From NCBI RefSeq assembly GCF_021107415.1, contig NZ_JAIOSW010000173.1, positions 1 to 14,692 on the forward strand: a stretch of 14,692 bases of DNA, in the 5' to 3' direction. Under the pieces are notes generated by a model. The model saw only the letters and a program-made list of their open reading frames with translations, ran no database searches and was not told the DNA's origin. Source of the stretch: Desulfobacula sp. (GTDB lineage Bacteria > Desulfobacterota > Desulfobacteria > Desulfobacterales > Desulfobacteraceae). Below, one piece after another: positions 6,270-14,692 of this stretch; the first letter of the stretch is position 1, and the number at the start of each line of letters is the position of its first letter. Position numbers and translations under genes: made by a program.

Positions 6270-6485
6270 ATTCGTGTGCTTTCTTTTGAATCAGCTAAAC
6301 TCATGAACTATCCCAAGGGAAATGATGATTTTCCACAAGTTTTAAAAGCTGCAGACCAGGCATTGAAAGAGGAGGAAGACGTCTTCAGGCGGGCTGCCAA
6401 AGCAAAGGTTAAGGCTGAACAGGCAGCCAAAACCTTTGAGCGGATCTTGAACGGTAAAAGCAAAAACAATGATAGATCTACATGA
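6270..6485 (+). CDS. Short charged ORF after the broken permease (possible 3' remnant)
   Basis: A 71-codon open frame, offset from the permease frame, reads IRVLSFESAKLMNYPKG, then DFPQVLKAADQALKEEEDVF, then RAAKAKVKAEQAAKTFERIL. The second half is strongly helical and charged, likely a coiled coil, and its codon use looks coding. The frame is open from 6189, through the permease end. AGGAG at 6260-6264 lies 5 nt before ATT 6270 and 11 nt before GTG 6276, so it may be a small independently translated gene; ATG 6303 is the first ATG. Alternatively it is the 3' end of the deleted permease gene or of a neighbour fused by deletion. I do not recognise the family. It ends 2 bp from the convergent glnS stop. 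Confidence 0.45.
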   Translation: MRVLSFESAKLMNYPKGNDDFPQVLKAADQALKEEEDVFRRAAKAKVKAEQAAKTFERILNGKSKNNDRST

Positions 6486-6487
6486 GT

Positions 6488-8182
6488 TTAACGTTTTTTG
6501 TACAGCTTTGCCCAGGCATCTCTCATTGTTACCGTTCTGTTAAACACTGGAGTGTCTTTAGAGACCTGATTTTTAGAATCCCGATCTTTAGAGTCCAGGC
6601 AAAAATATCCAAGCCTTTCAAACTGGTAAACATTTTCAGGTTCAGCATTGCTCAGGCTTTTTTCCAGTTTGCAGGATTCAATTTTTTCCAGAGACTTGGG
6701 ATTTAAATTTTCAATAAAATCCTGTTTATCCTGTTCCGGGTTCTCATCTTTAAACAACCGGTCATACAGCCTTACCTCTGCATCAATGCAATCATTGGCA
6801 TTGACCCAGTGAATGGTGCCTTTGACTTTCCGTCCGTCCGGGGCATTCCCCCCTCTTGTTGCAGGATCATAGGTACAGATCAGTTCTTTCACGTTTCCGG
6901 ATTCGTCCTTGATAACATCCTTGCAGGTTATCAGATACGCATATCGCAGCCGGACTTCCCGTCCCGGGCCCAGGCGGAAGAATTTTCTGGGTGGGTTTTC
7001 CATAAAATCATCCTGCTCCACATAGATCTTCCTGGAAAAGGTGATGTTTCTTGTGCCCATGTTTTTTTTCTGGGGATGGTTTTTGGCGGCAAGTTCCTCT
7101 GTCCGGCCTTCGGGATAATTTTCAATGATTATTTTTAAGGGTCTTAACACTCCCATGACCCGGGGGGCTTTCTCATTGAGGTCATCTCTCAGGCAGCTTT
7201 CCAGAAGTCCCATGTCAATACGGCTCTCTTTTTTGGAAACACCGATAATGTTGCAAAAATTTCTGATGGATTCAGGCGTATACCCTCTTCTTTTCATGCC
7301 TTCCAGCGTAGGAAGTCTTGGGTCATCCCATCCCTGGACATGGTTTTCCTCCACAAGTCGCTGCAGTTTTCTTTTGCTTAAAATAGTATAGTTGATATTC
7401 ATCCGTGCAAATTCAATCTGTTGAGGATGGCAGGGGGTTTCAAGCTGATCCAGTGTCCAGTCGTACAAAGGCCTGTGATCTTCAAATTCAAGGCTGCATA
7501 AGGAATGAGTGATGCCTTCCAAAGCATCTGAAAGGCAATGGGTAAAATCATACATGGGATAAATGCACCACTGAAGTCCGGTTCTGGGATGAGACGCTTT
7601 TTTTACCCTGTAAATAATGGGATCACGAAGATTGATATTGGGCGACTTCATATCGATTTTTGCCCTGAGAGTATGCTCTCCTTCACCAAATTCACCGTTT
7701 TTCATCTGTGTAAACAGGCTCAAGTTCTCTGCAACCGATCTTTCCCTGTATGGACTGTCTTTTCCGGGCTGGGTCAAGGTGCCGCGGTATTCTCTTATAT
7801 TATCGGCAGTAAGGCTGCACACATAGGCTTTGTCTTTTTTAATCAACTCAACGGCAAAATCATGGAGCCGGTCAAAATAATCGGATGCAAATAAGGCAGT
7901 TCCAAATTCAAATCCCAGCCAGTTGACGGTTGATTTGATGGAATCAATATAGGTTTGCTTTTCTTTTGTTGGGTTAGAATCATCAAACCTCAAATTGCAC
8001 TTACCATTGAACTTATTGGCCATATTGAAATTCAGGCAAATGGATTTTGCATGCCCGATATGAAGATATCCATTGGGCTCAGGCGGGAAGCGTGTGACGA
8101 CCTTACCGCTATTTTTATTGTTCTTTATATCTTCTTTGATAATCGATTCGATAAAATGCCCTTTTGTAACATCTGATTCCAT
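6488..8182 (-). CDS. glnS: Glutaminyl-tRNA synthetase
   Basis: This class I synthetase charges tRNA-Gln directly, so this organism need not rely only on Glu-tRNA amidation. The 564-residue protein is of normal length. [16 protein letters not shown] holds the HIGH box at residues 41-44. The KMSKS equivalent is LSKRKL (269-273 region), followed by [17 protein letters not shown] and [13 protein letters not shown] as in E. coli GlnRS. The GlnRS-type [11 protein letters not shown] and the two beta-barrel anticodon domain ([19 protein letters not shown]) are present. This separates it from GltX. The start at ATG 8182 has AAGGA about 11 nt upstream. It is transcribed toward the truncated permease region and divergently from the histidine kinase gene. 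Confidence 0.98.
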   Translation of the reverse strand: MESDVTKGHFIESIIKEDIKNNKNSGKVVTRFPPEPNGYLHIGHAKSICLNFNMANKFNGKCNLRFDDSNPTKEKQTYIDSIKSTVNWLGFEFGTALFASDYFDRLHDFAVELIKKDKAYVCSLTADNIREYRGTLTQPGKDSPYRERSVAENLSLFTQMKNGEFGEGEHTLRAKIDMKSPNINLRDPIIYRVKKASHPRTGLQWCIYPMYDFTHCLSDALEGITHSLCSLEFEDHRPLYDWTLDQLETPCHPQQIEFARMNINYTILSKRKLQRLVEENHVQGWDDPRLPTLEGMKRRGYTPESIRNFCNIIGVSKKESRIDMGLLESCLRDDLNEKAPRVMGVLRPLKIIIENYPEGRTEELAAKNHPQKKNMGTRNITFSRKIYVEQDDFMENPPRKFFRLGPGREVRLRYAYLITCKDVIKDESGNVKELICTYDPATRGGNAPDGRKVKGTIHWVNANDCIDAEVRLYDRLFKDENPEQDKQDFIENLNPKSLEKIESCKLEKSLSNAEPENVYQFERLGYFCLDSKDRDSKNQVSKDTPVFNRTVTMRDAWAKLYKKR

Positions 8183-8444
8183 CTATTTTGTATCCTTGCT
8201 GTTATTGTTAAATATAAATATCTTATTTATGATATATTGGATTTATCACATATTGGATTTATCTGGCAAACACTAATACCCTGATGGTAAATAAAAATAG
8301 TTTTTCTTTATATCGATTTTTCAGGTTGATATTATAAAATAAATATTTTAATTTCATACGTTTCCTTGTAAAATTTGGTGGCAAGCAAACGGTTAACACA
8401 GTTTTTTGTTTTCAAGTAAATTTTAATTTTGTGGTGGATCATTT
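8183..8444. promoter_or_regulatory. Divergent spacer between glnS and the histidine kinase gene
   Basis: This 262-bp, very AT-rich region must hold the promoters of both genes. I see no convincing paired -35/-10 boxes. Its one clear structure is the direct repeat at 8234-8263. The kinase gene has GGTGGA about 8 nt before ATG 8445 as its ribosome binding site. Confidence 0.5.
8234..8263. repeat. Perfect 14-bp direct repeat, 16-bp period
   Basis: ATATTGGATTTATC occurs at 8234-8247 and again at 8250-8263, separated by two bases, so the copies lie about one and a half helical turns apart. It lies 50-80 bp upstream of glnS and about 180 bp upstream of the kinase gene. It could be a paired regulator site or a simple slippage duplication. 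Confidence 0.7.
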
Positions 8445-11441
8445 ATGGGATATAAAGCAAGTATAAGAGATAAACTGATTGGTGTTTTCATATTGATCAA
8501 GGTTATTCCTTTGATTATATTGGCATTGTTTGTCTGGAATGAAATTTCTTCATTATCCGTTACCCTGGAAACGCATGTCAATGAGATGGCCAGTACCAGC
8601 GCCCAAACAACAAAGCAGGTGGCAAACCTTGCCATATCGAGTTCGATTCGGGCCCTGGATGTTAGATCCCGTGAAGCCATTGAGCGCTTGACCACCGATA
8701 CCGCCAGAAAGGTTGCAGCATTTTTGGAAAGCCGGGATGTAGATATCCGGATGGCTTCCCTGCTGAAGCCGGATAAAGATCTGTACCAGATGTTTTTAAA
8801 TGTCCATAAGCGCAATATTACCCTTCATAGACCCTGGATTATGAATGAAAAGAAAACTGCCTGGGAACCCAGATATTCGGATCAGGCCGACTATCCTTCA
8901 GTCAGTGCAAGAAATAGTGACAATGAACTTGATTTTCATTACAGAACTCCTTCGAAAACAGGAGTGATACAGTCCATTCCCATCTATCTTGAGATGACGT
9001 ATATGGATATCTCAGGGAAGGAAGTCATAAAAGTCACCACTTCAGATCTTTTGTCTGCTGACCCTAAAGATATTTCAAAAAAGGATCAGACCTTTTGCAG
9101 GGCAGAAACTTATTTTAACGAATTAAAGATCCTTAAGCCCGGGGAGATTTATGTTTCTGATGTAATTGGTGCCTATGTGAAAACCCATATGATCGGTCCC
9201 TATACAAAAAAACGGGCAGATGAGATGGGGATTGAGTTCAATCCTGTGCAATCCGGGTATGCAGGCAAAGAAAATCCAGTGGGAAAACGATTTCAGGGTC
9301 TTGTCCGGTTTGCCATGCCTGTGGTCAGCAATGGGCAGATAAAAGGGTATGTCACCCTTGCTTTGGATCACACCCACTTAATGGAATTTACAGATCACAT
9401 TATTCCCACTGAAGAGAGATATTCAGCCATTTCAGATGCAGCCTCAGGCAATTATGCCTTTATGTGGGATCATAAAGGCCGCAATATCTCCCATCCAAGG
9501 GATTATTTTATTGTAGGATATGATCCATCCACTGGTGTTCCTGCTGTCCCCTGGCTGGAAAAGACGCATTATGAAAAATTTAAAATGAGCGACCTTGGAA
9601 TTTCCGAATTTCTGGAGTCCATGCCCCTATATAAAAATCAGGCGCTTTCAAAACCATCTTCAAAAGAATTGATTAAAAAAGGTCTGGTAGGGCTGGACTG
9701 CCGATATCTCAATTTTGCGCCCCAGTGCGACGGGTGGAATAATTTAACGCAATTTGGCGGATCAGGTTCATTTGTGATCCATTGGAGCGGACTTAAAAAA
9801 CTGACAACGGCTGCCACCATTCCCTATTTTACAGGGCAATACAGCCAAAGTCCGAGGGGGTTTGGATTTATCACCATTGGTGCCAATGTTCATGAATTTC
9901 ATAAGCCGGCCGTTGTTACAGAGAAAATTATCAGAAAAACAGAAGGTCAGTACATACAAACCATTGAAAGGCAGAATAAGGAAAATAAGGATATTCTTGT
10001 AAAATCCCTGCATGATACAGCCACGCGCCTGACTTTTTATACGGTCGTCATGGTTATTCTTGTAATTGCAATTGCTGTGTTAATGGCATCAGCGCTTACC
10101 GGGAAAATTACAACCATGATCAAAGGAATTTCAAGATTCCGGAGAGGAGAGATGGGCTATCGTCTCGATATTCAAACCTCAGATGAAATGGGGGTGCTGG
10201 GCCAGACATTTAATTCAATGGCAGACAGTATCCAGCTGGCTATTTTGGAGCTTGAACAATCTAAATCAATGGTTGAGGATTCCAATGTGTCTTTGAAGGC
10301 AATGCTGTCAAAGATTATTGATTCCATGCCTTCCATTATCATTGGTGTGGATACCCGGGTCAGGGTTACTCTCTGGAACAATGAGGCCCGTAAAATGACA
10401 AAAAAAAGCTTTGAGACTGTAGAAGGCCAAGACCTTTTTATAGTTTTCCCTTTGCTTAAAAAAGAGAAATCCATCATATTCTCTGCTATAGAGCAGGGGC
10501 AGATAAAAAAAGAGGAACGACTGGAAATCGAAATCAATAATGAACGGGCTTTTTTCGATGTGACCGCTTATCCCCTCATTAACGGTAAAATCGATGGTGC
10601 TGTCTTGAGGATCGATAATATTACCACACGGGTTTACATGGAAGAGATGATGATTCAGACGGAAAAAATGCAGTCCATTGGTGGGCTTGCAGCCGGGATG
10701 GCCCACGAGATAAACAGCCCGCTGGCAGGTATTATTCAGAGTGCTCAGGTGATACAAAACCGTACAAAAATAGATATGCCAAAAAATCTTGAGGCCGCCG
10801 AAGAGGTTGGTGTTGATCTTGAAAAATTAAATCTCTATTGTGAAAAACGCAGTATCTTCAATATGATCGAATCCATACTGGATGCAGGAAGGCGTGCGGC
10901 CGATATTGTTGCCAATATGCTGAGTTTCAGCAGAAAAAGTGACAGCTCGTTTGCAAAGCAACGCATTGAAAAGATAATAGATCAGACAATAGAAATTATT
11001 GAAAAAGATTATGATATTAAAAAAAATGTTGATATTAAAAAAATAGAAGTTATTCGCAAGTATTCTCCAAGTCTGCCCGAGGTTCCCTGTGATGTGGGAA
11101 AAATTCAGCAGGTATTTTTTAATATATTAAAAAATGGTGTCCATGCCATGATGGAAAATACTGAAAACAGGGAGCCGGTATTAAAGCTAACAACCTTACA
11201 GGAAGACGAATTTGCATTCATTGAGATAGAAGATAATGGCCCGGGTATGGACGACGAAACCAAAACAAGAATTTTTGAACCGTTTTTTACGACTAAATCC
11301 ACAGGCGTGGGAACTGGTCTGGGGTTGTATATTTCCTATTTTATTATTGTAGAGAACCATAAAGGGACAATAAATGTTGAATCATTTCCTGGCAGAGGTA
11401 CTAAATTTACCATTAAACTTCCGTTGCAGCAGGTATCTTAA
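8445..11441 (+). CDS. Membrane sensor histidine kinase (Cache-like sensor, HAMP, PAS, HisKA, HATPase)
   Basis: A 998-residue inner-membrane sensor kinase. A first membrane helix (about 12-31) precedes a very large periplasmic domain (about 32-528) that looks like a double-Cache sensor, with [16 protein letters not shown] near 336-351. A second helix (about 529-552) leads to HAMP (about 553-605), a PAS domain (about 618-735; [18 protein letters not shown]) and HisKA with phospho-acceptor His754 in [12 protein letters not shown]. About 45 extra residues (765-812) follow the H-box helix before [17 protein letters not shown], a feature I associate with a deltaproteobacterial kinase family. The ATPase has N-box Asn893/Asn897 ([10 protein letters not shown]), DNGPGMD from Asp930 and GVGTGLGL from Gly954. 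It ends there with no receiver domain, and no response regulator gene is adjacent, so the partner is encoded elsewhere. All catalytic boxes are intact. The ligand cannot be told from sequence. Confidence 0.93.
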   Translation: MGYKASIRDKLIGVFILIKVIPLIILALFVWNEISSLSVTLETHVNEMASTSAQTTKQVANLAISSSIRALDVRSREAIERLTTDTARKVAAFLESRDVDIRMASLLKPDKDLYQMFLNVHKRNITLHRPWIMNEKKTAWEPRYSDQADYPSVSARNSDNELDFHYRTPSKTGVIQSIPIYLEMTYMDISGKEVIKVTTSDLLSADPKDISKKDQTFCRAETYFNELKILKPGEIYVSDVIGAYVKTHMIGPYTKKRADEMGIEFNPVQSGYAGKENPVGKRFQGLVRFAMPVVSNGQIKGYVTLALDHTHLMEFTDHIIPTEERYSAISDAASGNYAFMWDHKGRNISHPRDYFIVGYDPSTGVPAVPWLEKTHYEKFKMSDLGISEFLESMPLYKNQALSKPSSKELIKKGLVGLDCRYLNFAPQCDGWNNLTQFGGSGSFVIHWSGLKKLTTAATIPYFTGQYSQSPRGFGFITIGANVHEFHKPAVVTEKIIRKTEGQYIQTIERQNKENKDILVKSLHDTATRLTFYTVVMVILVIAIAVLMASALTGKITTMIKGISRFRRGEMGYRLDIQTSDEMGVLGQTFNSMADSIQLAILELEQSKSMVEDSNVSLKAMLSKIIDSMPSIIIGVDTRVRVTLWNNEARKMTKKSFETVEGQDLFIVFPLLKKEKSIIFSAIEQGQIKKEERLEIEINNERAFFDVTAYPLINGKIDGAVLRIDNITTRVYMEEMMIQTEKMQSIGGLAAGMAHEINSPLAGIIQSAQVIQNRTKIDMPKNLEAAEEVGVDLEKLNLYCEKRSIFNMIESILDAGRRAADIVANMLSFSRKSDSSFAKQRIEKIIDQTIEIIEKDYDIKKNVDIKKIEVIRKYSPSLPEVPCDVGKIQQVFFNILKNGVHAMMENTENREPVLKLTTLQEDEFAFIEIEDNGPGMDDETKTRIFEPFFTTKSTGVGTGLGLYISYFIIVENHKGTINVESFPGRGTKFTIKLPLQQVS

Positions 11442-11481
11442 AACGGTAAATCTAAATGTATGATGTGGAATTTTATCCCTT

Positions 11482-11498
11482 TGAGAAGATTATTCTCA
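11482..11498. promoter_or_regulatory. 17-bp perfect dyad upstream of mtnP
   Basis: TGAGAA at 11482-11487 and TTCTCA at 11493-11498 flank GATTA. It lies 19 bp before the mtnP start and just before its AAGGAG. No T-run follows, so it fits an operator or a 5' leader hairpin better than a terminator. Confidence 0.45.
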
Positions 11499-11517
11499 CA
11501 GACATTTAAGGAGACTC

Positions 11518-12399
11518 ATGACAGAAAAGATAAGTGATAATCAAACCGGTCTATTGGGTATTATCGGTGGAACAGGTCTTTACCATATTGAAGGTCTTAA
11601 GATCACAAACCAGATAGAGGTCTTTACACCATTCGGCATACCATCTGCGCCTCTTACTATAGGAAAAATTGGAGATCAGGGGGTGATCTTTCTTCCACGA
11701 CACGGTCTGAATCACCAGATCATGCCGTCGGAGGTAAATTTTCGTGCCAATATCTATGCGTTGAAAAATGCCGGGGTCACCCGCATCATCAGCATATCTG
11801 CGGTGGGCAGCCTGAAGGCTGAATTGCCAATGGGTGATTTTGTTATTCCAAACCAGTATTTTGACTGGACAAAGGGTATCCGGAAACATACGTTTTTCGG
11901 GGAGGGAATGATCGCACATGTATCCACTGCCGAACCCGCCTGCGCCCATCTGACGGACATCATTAAATCCGCTGGTGAAAAAAACGGGATTCATATCCAT
12001 ACCGGGGCCACTTATGCTTGTGTGGAGGGGCCTCGTCTGGGTACCAGGGCTGAAAGCAATTATTTTAAAAATATAGTGGGCTGTGATGTAGTGGGAATGT
12101 CCAATGTTCCCGAAGCCTTTCTGGCTAAGGAAGCTCAGCTCTGTTATGCAACTATTGCTATCATCACTGATTATGATTGCTGGCTGGATGACCCGGCACA
12201 GCATGTATCTGTGGCACAGGTATTTAAAACCTATGATAAAAGCATCCACAAGGTAAAAGACCTTCTTGGACAAATGCTCCATACACCGCTGCCCGAGACG
12301 GAATGTGAGTGCCGGACCAGCTTACAATATTCGATGCTCACACCGGAAGAAGTGCTTACTGAAGAGAAAATGAAAATTCTGAAGGTATTAAAAAAGTGA
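11518..12399 (+). CDS. mtnP: S-methyl-5'-thioadenosine phosphorylase
   Basis: The enzyme phosphorolyses methylthioadenosine, a by-product of polyamine and other SAM-dependent reactions, to adenine and methylthioribose 1-phosphate. The 293-residue protein opens with [14 protein letters not shown] and has the phosphate-site [20 protein letters not shown], the sugar/phosphate block [14 protein letters not shown], and [16 protein letters not shown]. It ends the core with TDYDCW, in which Asp218 and Asp220 match the human MTAP aspartates that choose 6-aminopurines over hypoxanthine. Human MTAP has Thr where Ser occurs in GMSN. I therefore favour MTA phosphorylase over inosine/guanosine phosphorylase. 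The start is fixed by AAGGAG 6 nt upstream. uvrB follows after 7 nt, so the two are very probably co-transcribed. Confidence 0.93.
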   Translation: MTEKISDNQTGLLGIIGGTGLYHIEGLKITNQIEVFTPFGIPSAPLTIGKIGDQGVIFLPRHGLNHQIMPSEVNFRANIYALKNAGVTRIISISAVGSLKAELPMGDFVIPNQYFDWTKGIRKHTFFGEGMIAHVSTAEPACAHLTDIIKSAGEKNGIHIHTGATYACVEGPRLGTRAESNYFKNIVGCDVVGMSNVPEAFLAKEAQLCYATIAIITDYDCWLDDPAQHVSVAQVFKTYDKSIHKVKDLLGQMLHTPLPETECECRTSLQYSMLTPEEVLTEEKMKILKVLKK

Positions 12400-12406
12400 T
12401 CGTATT

Positions 12407-14398
12407 ATGGGGTTATTTAATTTAGTTTCAGATTTTTCTCCCACAGGAGATCAGCCAGGAGCCATTGAATATCTTACCAAAGGTGTTTTGAATAATGAAA
12501 AGCACCAGGTCCTTTTAGGGGTAACAGGTTCCGGCAAGACTTTTACCATGGCCAATATCATTGCAAGGGTTGAAAAATCAAGCCTGATCATTGCCCCCAA
12601 CAAAACCCTGGCAGCCCAGCTTTATAATGAATTCAAGGCGCTCTTTCCCGATAATTGCGTGGAATATTTTGTTTCCTATTATGACTATTATCAGCCCGAA
12701 GCCTATATCCCCTCCAGTGATACCTATATCCAAAAGGACTCATCCATAAATGAAATTATTGACAAGATGCGGCATTCAGCCACACGGTCCGTTCTGGCCA
12801 GAAAAGATGTGATTGTCGTGGCCAGCGTATCCTGTATTTATGGTCTGGGAGCACCTGAAGATTACCTTGATTTAAGGGTGACACTATCTGTTGATATGGA
12901 AATTTCCCGGGAAAAGGTGATAGAGAAGTTTGTCAATATCCAGTACACTCGTAATGATACCGATTTTCATCGGGGGGTATTCAGGGTCCGAGGGGACAGG
13001 GTCGAGATTTTTCCGGCCTATGAAGAGGATAAAGCCGTTCGAATTGATTTTTTTGGAGATAATATAGAGGGGATTTCTGAGATTAATCCTTTAAAAGGGG
13101 ATGTGTTGAAAACCTTTGACCAGACAGTGATTTATCCGGCCTCCCATTATGTGACCAAGCAACAGACCCGGAAACAGGCCATGAAAAGGATAGTAGAGGA
13201 ACTGAAAACACGTCTTGAAGTTCTTCGAAACGAAAACAAGCTCGTGGAAGCCCAGCGTCTTGAAGAAAGAACGCGGTATGATTTGGAAATGCTCAATGAA
13301 ATCGGTTATTGCAATGGGATTGAAAATTATTCCAGGCATCTGACCGGACGCAAGCCGGGAGAGCCCCCGCCAACCCTTCTGGATTATATGGATGATGATT
13401 TTCTTCTCTTTTTTGATGAAAGTCATATTTCCGTTTCCCAGTTAGGGGCCATGTACAAGGCAGATCGATCCAGAAAAACCACTTTGGTTGAGCATGGATT
13501 CAGGTTACCGTCAGCTGTGGATAACCGTCCCCTTCAATTTGAGGAATTTAAACAGATAGTTCCGCAAATTGTCTATGTGTCTGCTACCCCGGCAGACTAT
13601 GAAATGGAAAAGGCGGGAGATAAGGTAGCGGAACAGATTGTCCGGCCCACAGGACTGCTTGACCCGCCAGTTGATATCCGGGATGCCAAAGACCAGGTTG
13701 ATGATCTTTACGAGGAGATCATGAAACGGGTTGAAGCAAAAGAACGAGTTCTTGTCACCACCCTGACCAAGCGAATGGCAGAAGATCTGACGGACTACTA
13801 TGCAGATCTGGGGGTAAAGGTAAAATACCTTCATTCAGATATTGGTACGCTGGAAAGAATTGATATTATTCAGGACCTTCGAAGAGGATTATTTGATGTA
13901 TTGATCGGGATCAACCTGCTGAGAGAAGGCCTTGACATCCCCGAAGTTTCTCTTGTGGCCATCCTTGATGCGGACAAGGAAGGCTTTTTACGATCTTACC
14001 GGTCCTTTATACAGATTTTCGGACGGGCTTCCAGAAATGTGTATGGCAGGGTGATCATGTATGCCCAAAAAGAGACCGTCTCCATGAAAAAAGCCATGTC
14101 AGAGACGGAAAGACGTCGCAAAATTCAAAAAGCATATAATGAGAAAAATAATATTGTGCCCACAACCATTCAAAAAAATATTAAGTTGTTTAATTATTCA
14201 GCAAAGAATACTAGTCTTGTTCTTGAAGGGTCTGTGGATGAAGACATCCAGGCCTATGAAGGCCGGGAACTGAATCTGGAGGATATTGTCAAAGATCTGG
14301 AATTTAAGATGAAAAAGGCGGCTGAAAATCTTGAATTTGAAAAAGCGGCAGAATACAGGGATAAAATTAAAGAACTAATGAATATTCAACGGTTTTAA
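12407..14398 (+). CDS. uvrB: Excinuclease ABC subunit B
   Basis: UvrB is the damage-verifying helicase-like core of nucleotide excision repair; it receives damaged DNA from UvrA and recruits UvrC. The 663-residue protein is of full length. Walker A is GVTGSGKT at residues 38-45. The beta-hairpin block [13 protein letters not shown] is present, the DEAD-like box is DESH at 337-340, and [20 protein letters not shown] and [10 protein letters not shown] are normal. The C-terminal UVR domain ([20 protein letters not shown], about 636-655) is the UvrC contact. Helicase motif VI (526-547) departs at several usually fixed positions but keeps the GRxxRN arginines Arg540 and Arg543. The ATG has AAGTGA about 7 nt upstream, overlapping the mtnP stop. 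uvrC follows after 5 nt. Confidence 0.97.
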   Translation: MGLFNLVSDFSPTGDQPGAIEYLTKGVLNNEKHQVLLGVTGSGKTFTMANIIARVEKSSLIIAPNKTLAAQLYNEFKALFPDNCVEYFVSYYDYYQPEAYIPSSDTYIQKDSSINEIIDKMRHSATRSVLARKDVIVVASVSCIYGLGAPEDYLDLRVTLSVDMEISREKVIEKFVNIQYTRNDTDFHRGVFRVRGDRVEIFPAYEEDKAVRIDFFGDNIEGISEINPLKGDVLKTFDQTVIYPASHYVTKQQTRKQAMKRIVEELKTRLEVLRNENKLVEAQRLEERTRYDLEMLNEIGYCNGIENYSRHLTGRKPGEPPPTLLDYMDDDFLLFFDESHISVSQLGAMYKADRSRKTTLVEHGFRLPSAVDNRPLQFEEFKQIVPQIVYVSATPADYEMEKAGDKVAEQIVRPTGLLDPPVDIRDAKDQVDDLYEEIMKRVEAKERVLVTTLTKRMAEDLTDYYADLGVKVKYLHSDIGTLERIDIIQDLRRGLFDVLIGINLLREGLDIPEVSLVAILDADKEGFLRSYRSFIQIFGRASRNVYGRVIMYAQKETVSMKKAMSETERRRKIQKAYNEKNNIVPTTIQKNIKLFNYSAKNTSLVLEGSVDEDIQAYEGRELNLEDIVKDLEFKMKKAAENLEFEKAAEYRDKIKELMNIQRF

Positions 14399-14403
14399 TT
14401 TCC

Positions 14404-14692
14404 ATGACCCGTCCGATAATAGAAAAATACCAGCAGGCCCCGAATGCTCCAGGCGTTTATCTGATGAAGGATGCCAAAGGCAGAATCATCTATGTTGGCA
14501 AGGCCAAAGATCTGAAAAAAAGGCTGTCGTCTTATTTTGTTAAGAAAAAGAATTATGATGCAAAAACAGCCGCTCTTCTTGAAATGATCAAGGATTTTGA
14601 GATCATTATTACCTCTTCAGGTCATGAAGCCTTTATCCTTGAATCCAACCTGATCAAAGAACACAACCCCAAGTATAATGTGATTCTTAAAG
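14404..14692 (+). CDS. uvrC: Excinuclease ABC subunit C, N-terminal part (runs off right edge)
   Basis: UvrC makes the dual incisions of nucleotide excision repair; its N-terminal GIY-YIG domain makes the 3' cut. The 96 codons visible cover this domain. APGVYLMKD (residues 15-23) and IIYVGKAKDLKKRLSSYF (28-45) contain the GVY/YVG pair and Arg40. EAFILESNLIKEHNPKYN carries the catalytic glutamate Glu80. No Shine-Dalgarno is evident before ATG 14404, and the 5-nt gap from the uvrB stop suggests translational coupling. The gene is incomplete only because the window ends. Confidence 0.96.
   Translation, partial: MTRPIIEKYQQAPNAPGVYLMKDAKGRIIYVGKAKDLKKRLSSYFVKKKNYDAKTAALLEMIKDFEIIITSSGHEAFILESNLIKEHNPKYNVILK

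Noticed and set aside
6309..6400. GGDEF-domain tail (DFPQVLKAADQAL resembles 'LLKAADQALYRAK')
   Set aside because: The Tyr-x-Ala-Lys and the following strand typical of GGDEF proteins are absent, and no GGEEF motif lies upstream; the likeness is limited to a helix.
6482..6706. 74-codon plus-strand ORF over the glnS 3' end
   Set aside because: It is antisense to the conserved anticodon-domain end of glnS and has no family similarity.
10308..10757. 149-codon minus-strand ORF inside the kinase gene
   Set aside because: It is antisense to the PAS/HisKA coding region, whose motifs are intact; no independent evidence supports it.
11551..12282. 243-codon minus-strand ORF
   Set aside because: It is fully antisense to mtnP, is rich in Ser/His/Arg as expected for a shadow frame, and has no ribosome binding site or known motif.
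1..14692. CRISPR array, tRNA, rRNA, riboswitch or insertion sequence
   Set aside because: No regularly spaced repeats, cloverleaf, rRNA-like block, recognised aptamer or transposase reading frame was seen on either strand.

Overview
The window looks like chromosomal DNA from a Gram-negative sulfate reducer of the Desulfobacterota, most likely a Desulfobacteraceae/Desulfobacula-like organism. This rests on the moderately AT-rich DNA and on the character of the proteins: an ECF sigma factor of the 'WVD.YGDYLY' type, a histidine kinase with an insertion after the phospho-acceptor helix, and a P460-type c cytochrome. The taxonomic call is inference from remembered family character, not from a search.

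Layout. 1-985 (minus): tag, a 3-methyladenine DNA glycosylase, overlaps by one base a DUF2804-like gene that runs off the left edge. 986-1245: AT-rich spacer. 1246-1670 (plus): a decayed c-type cytochrome gene whose recognisable pieces lie in three frames. 1753-3408 (minus): a sigma/anti-sigma pair (ECF sigma factor and zinc-finger anti-sigma protein), then a periplasmic P460-type cytochrome ending in a hairpin; a 68-codon ORF of unknown status precedes the sigma gene. 3431-3736 (plus): the 5' stump of a YiiX-like permuted papain amidase gene. 3767-5766 (plus): ispF and cysS. 5732-6485 (plus): a truncated SLC12-like permease gene followed by an out-of-frame, charged 3' ORF. 6488-8182 (minus): glnS, convergent with only 2 bp between stop codons. 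8183-8444: divergent regulatory spacer with a perfect 14-bp direct repeat. 8445-11441 (plus): a large membrane histidine kinase. 11518-14692 (plus): mtnP, uvrB and the start of uvrC, packed as a run with 5-7 nt gaps.

How the genes work together. Most intact genes are housekeeping: isoprenoid synthesis (ispF), tRNA charging (cysS, glnS), methylthioadenosine salvage (mtnP) and DNA repair (tag, uvrB, uvrC). The accessory interest lies at 1246-3736 and 5732-6485, where three genes are broken and where an envelope/redox-looking sigma/anti-sigma/P460 set survives. The sigma gene appears to use a rare ATT start codon, the most distinctive single observation here. I see no complete undescribed system, no mobile element, no CRISPR array and no RNA gene.
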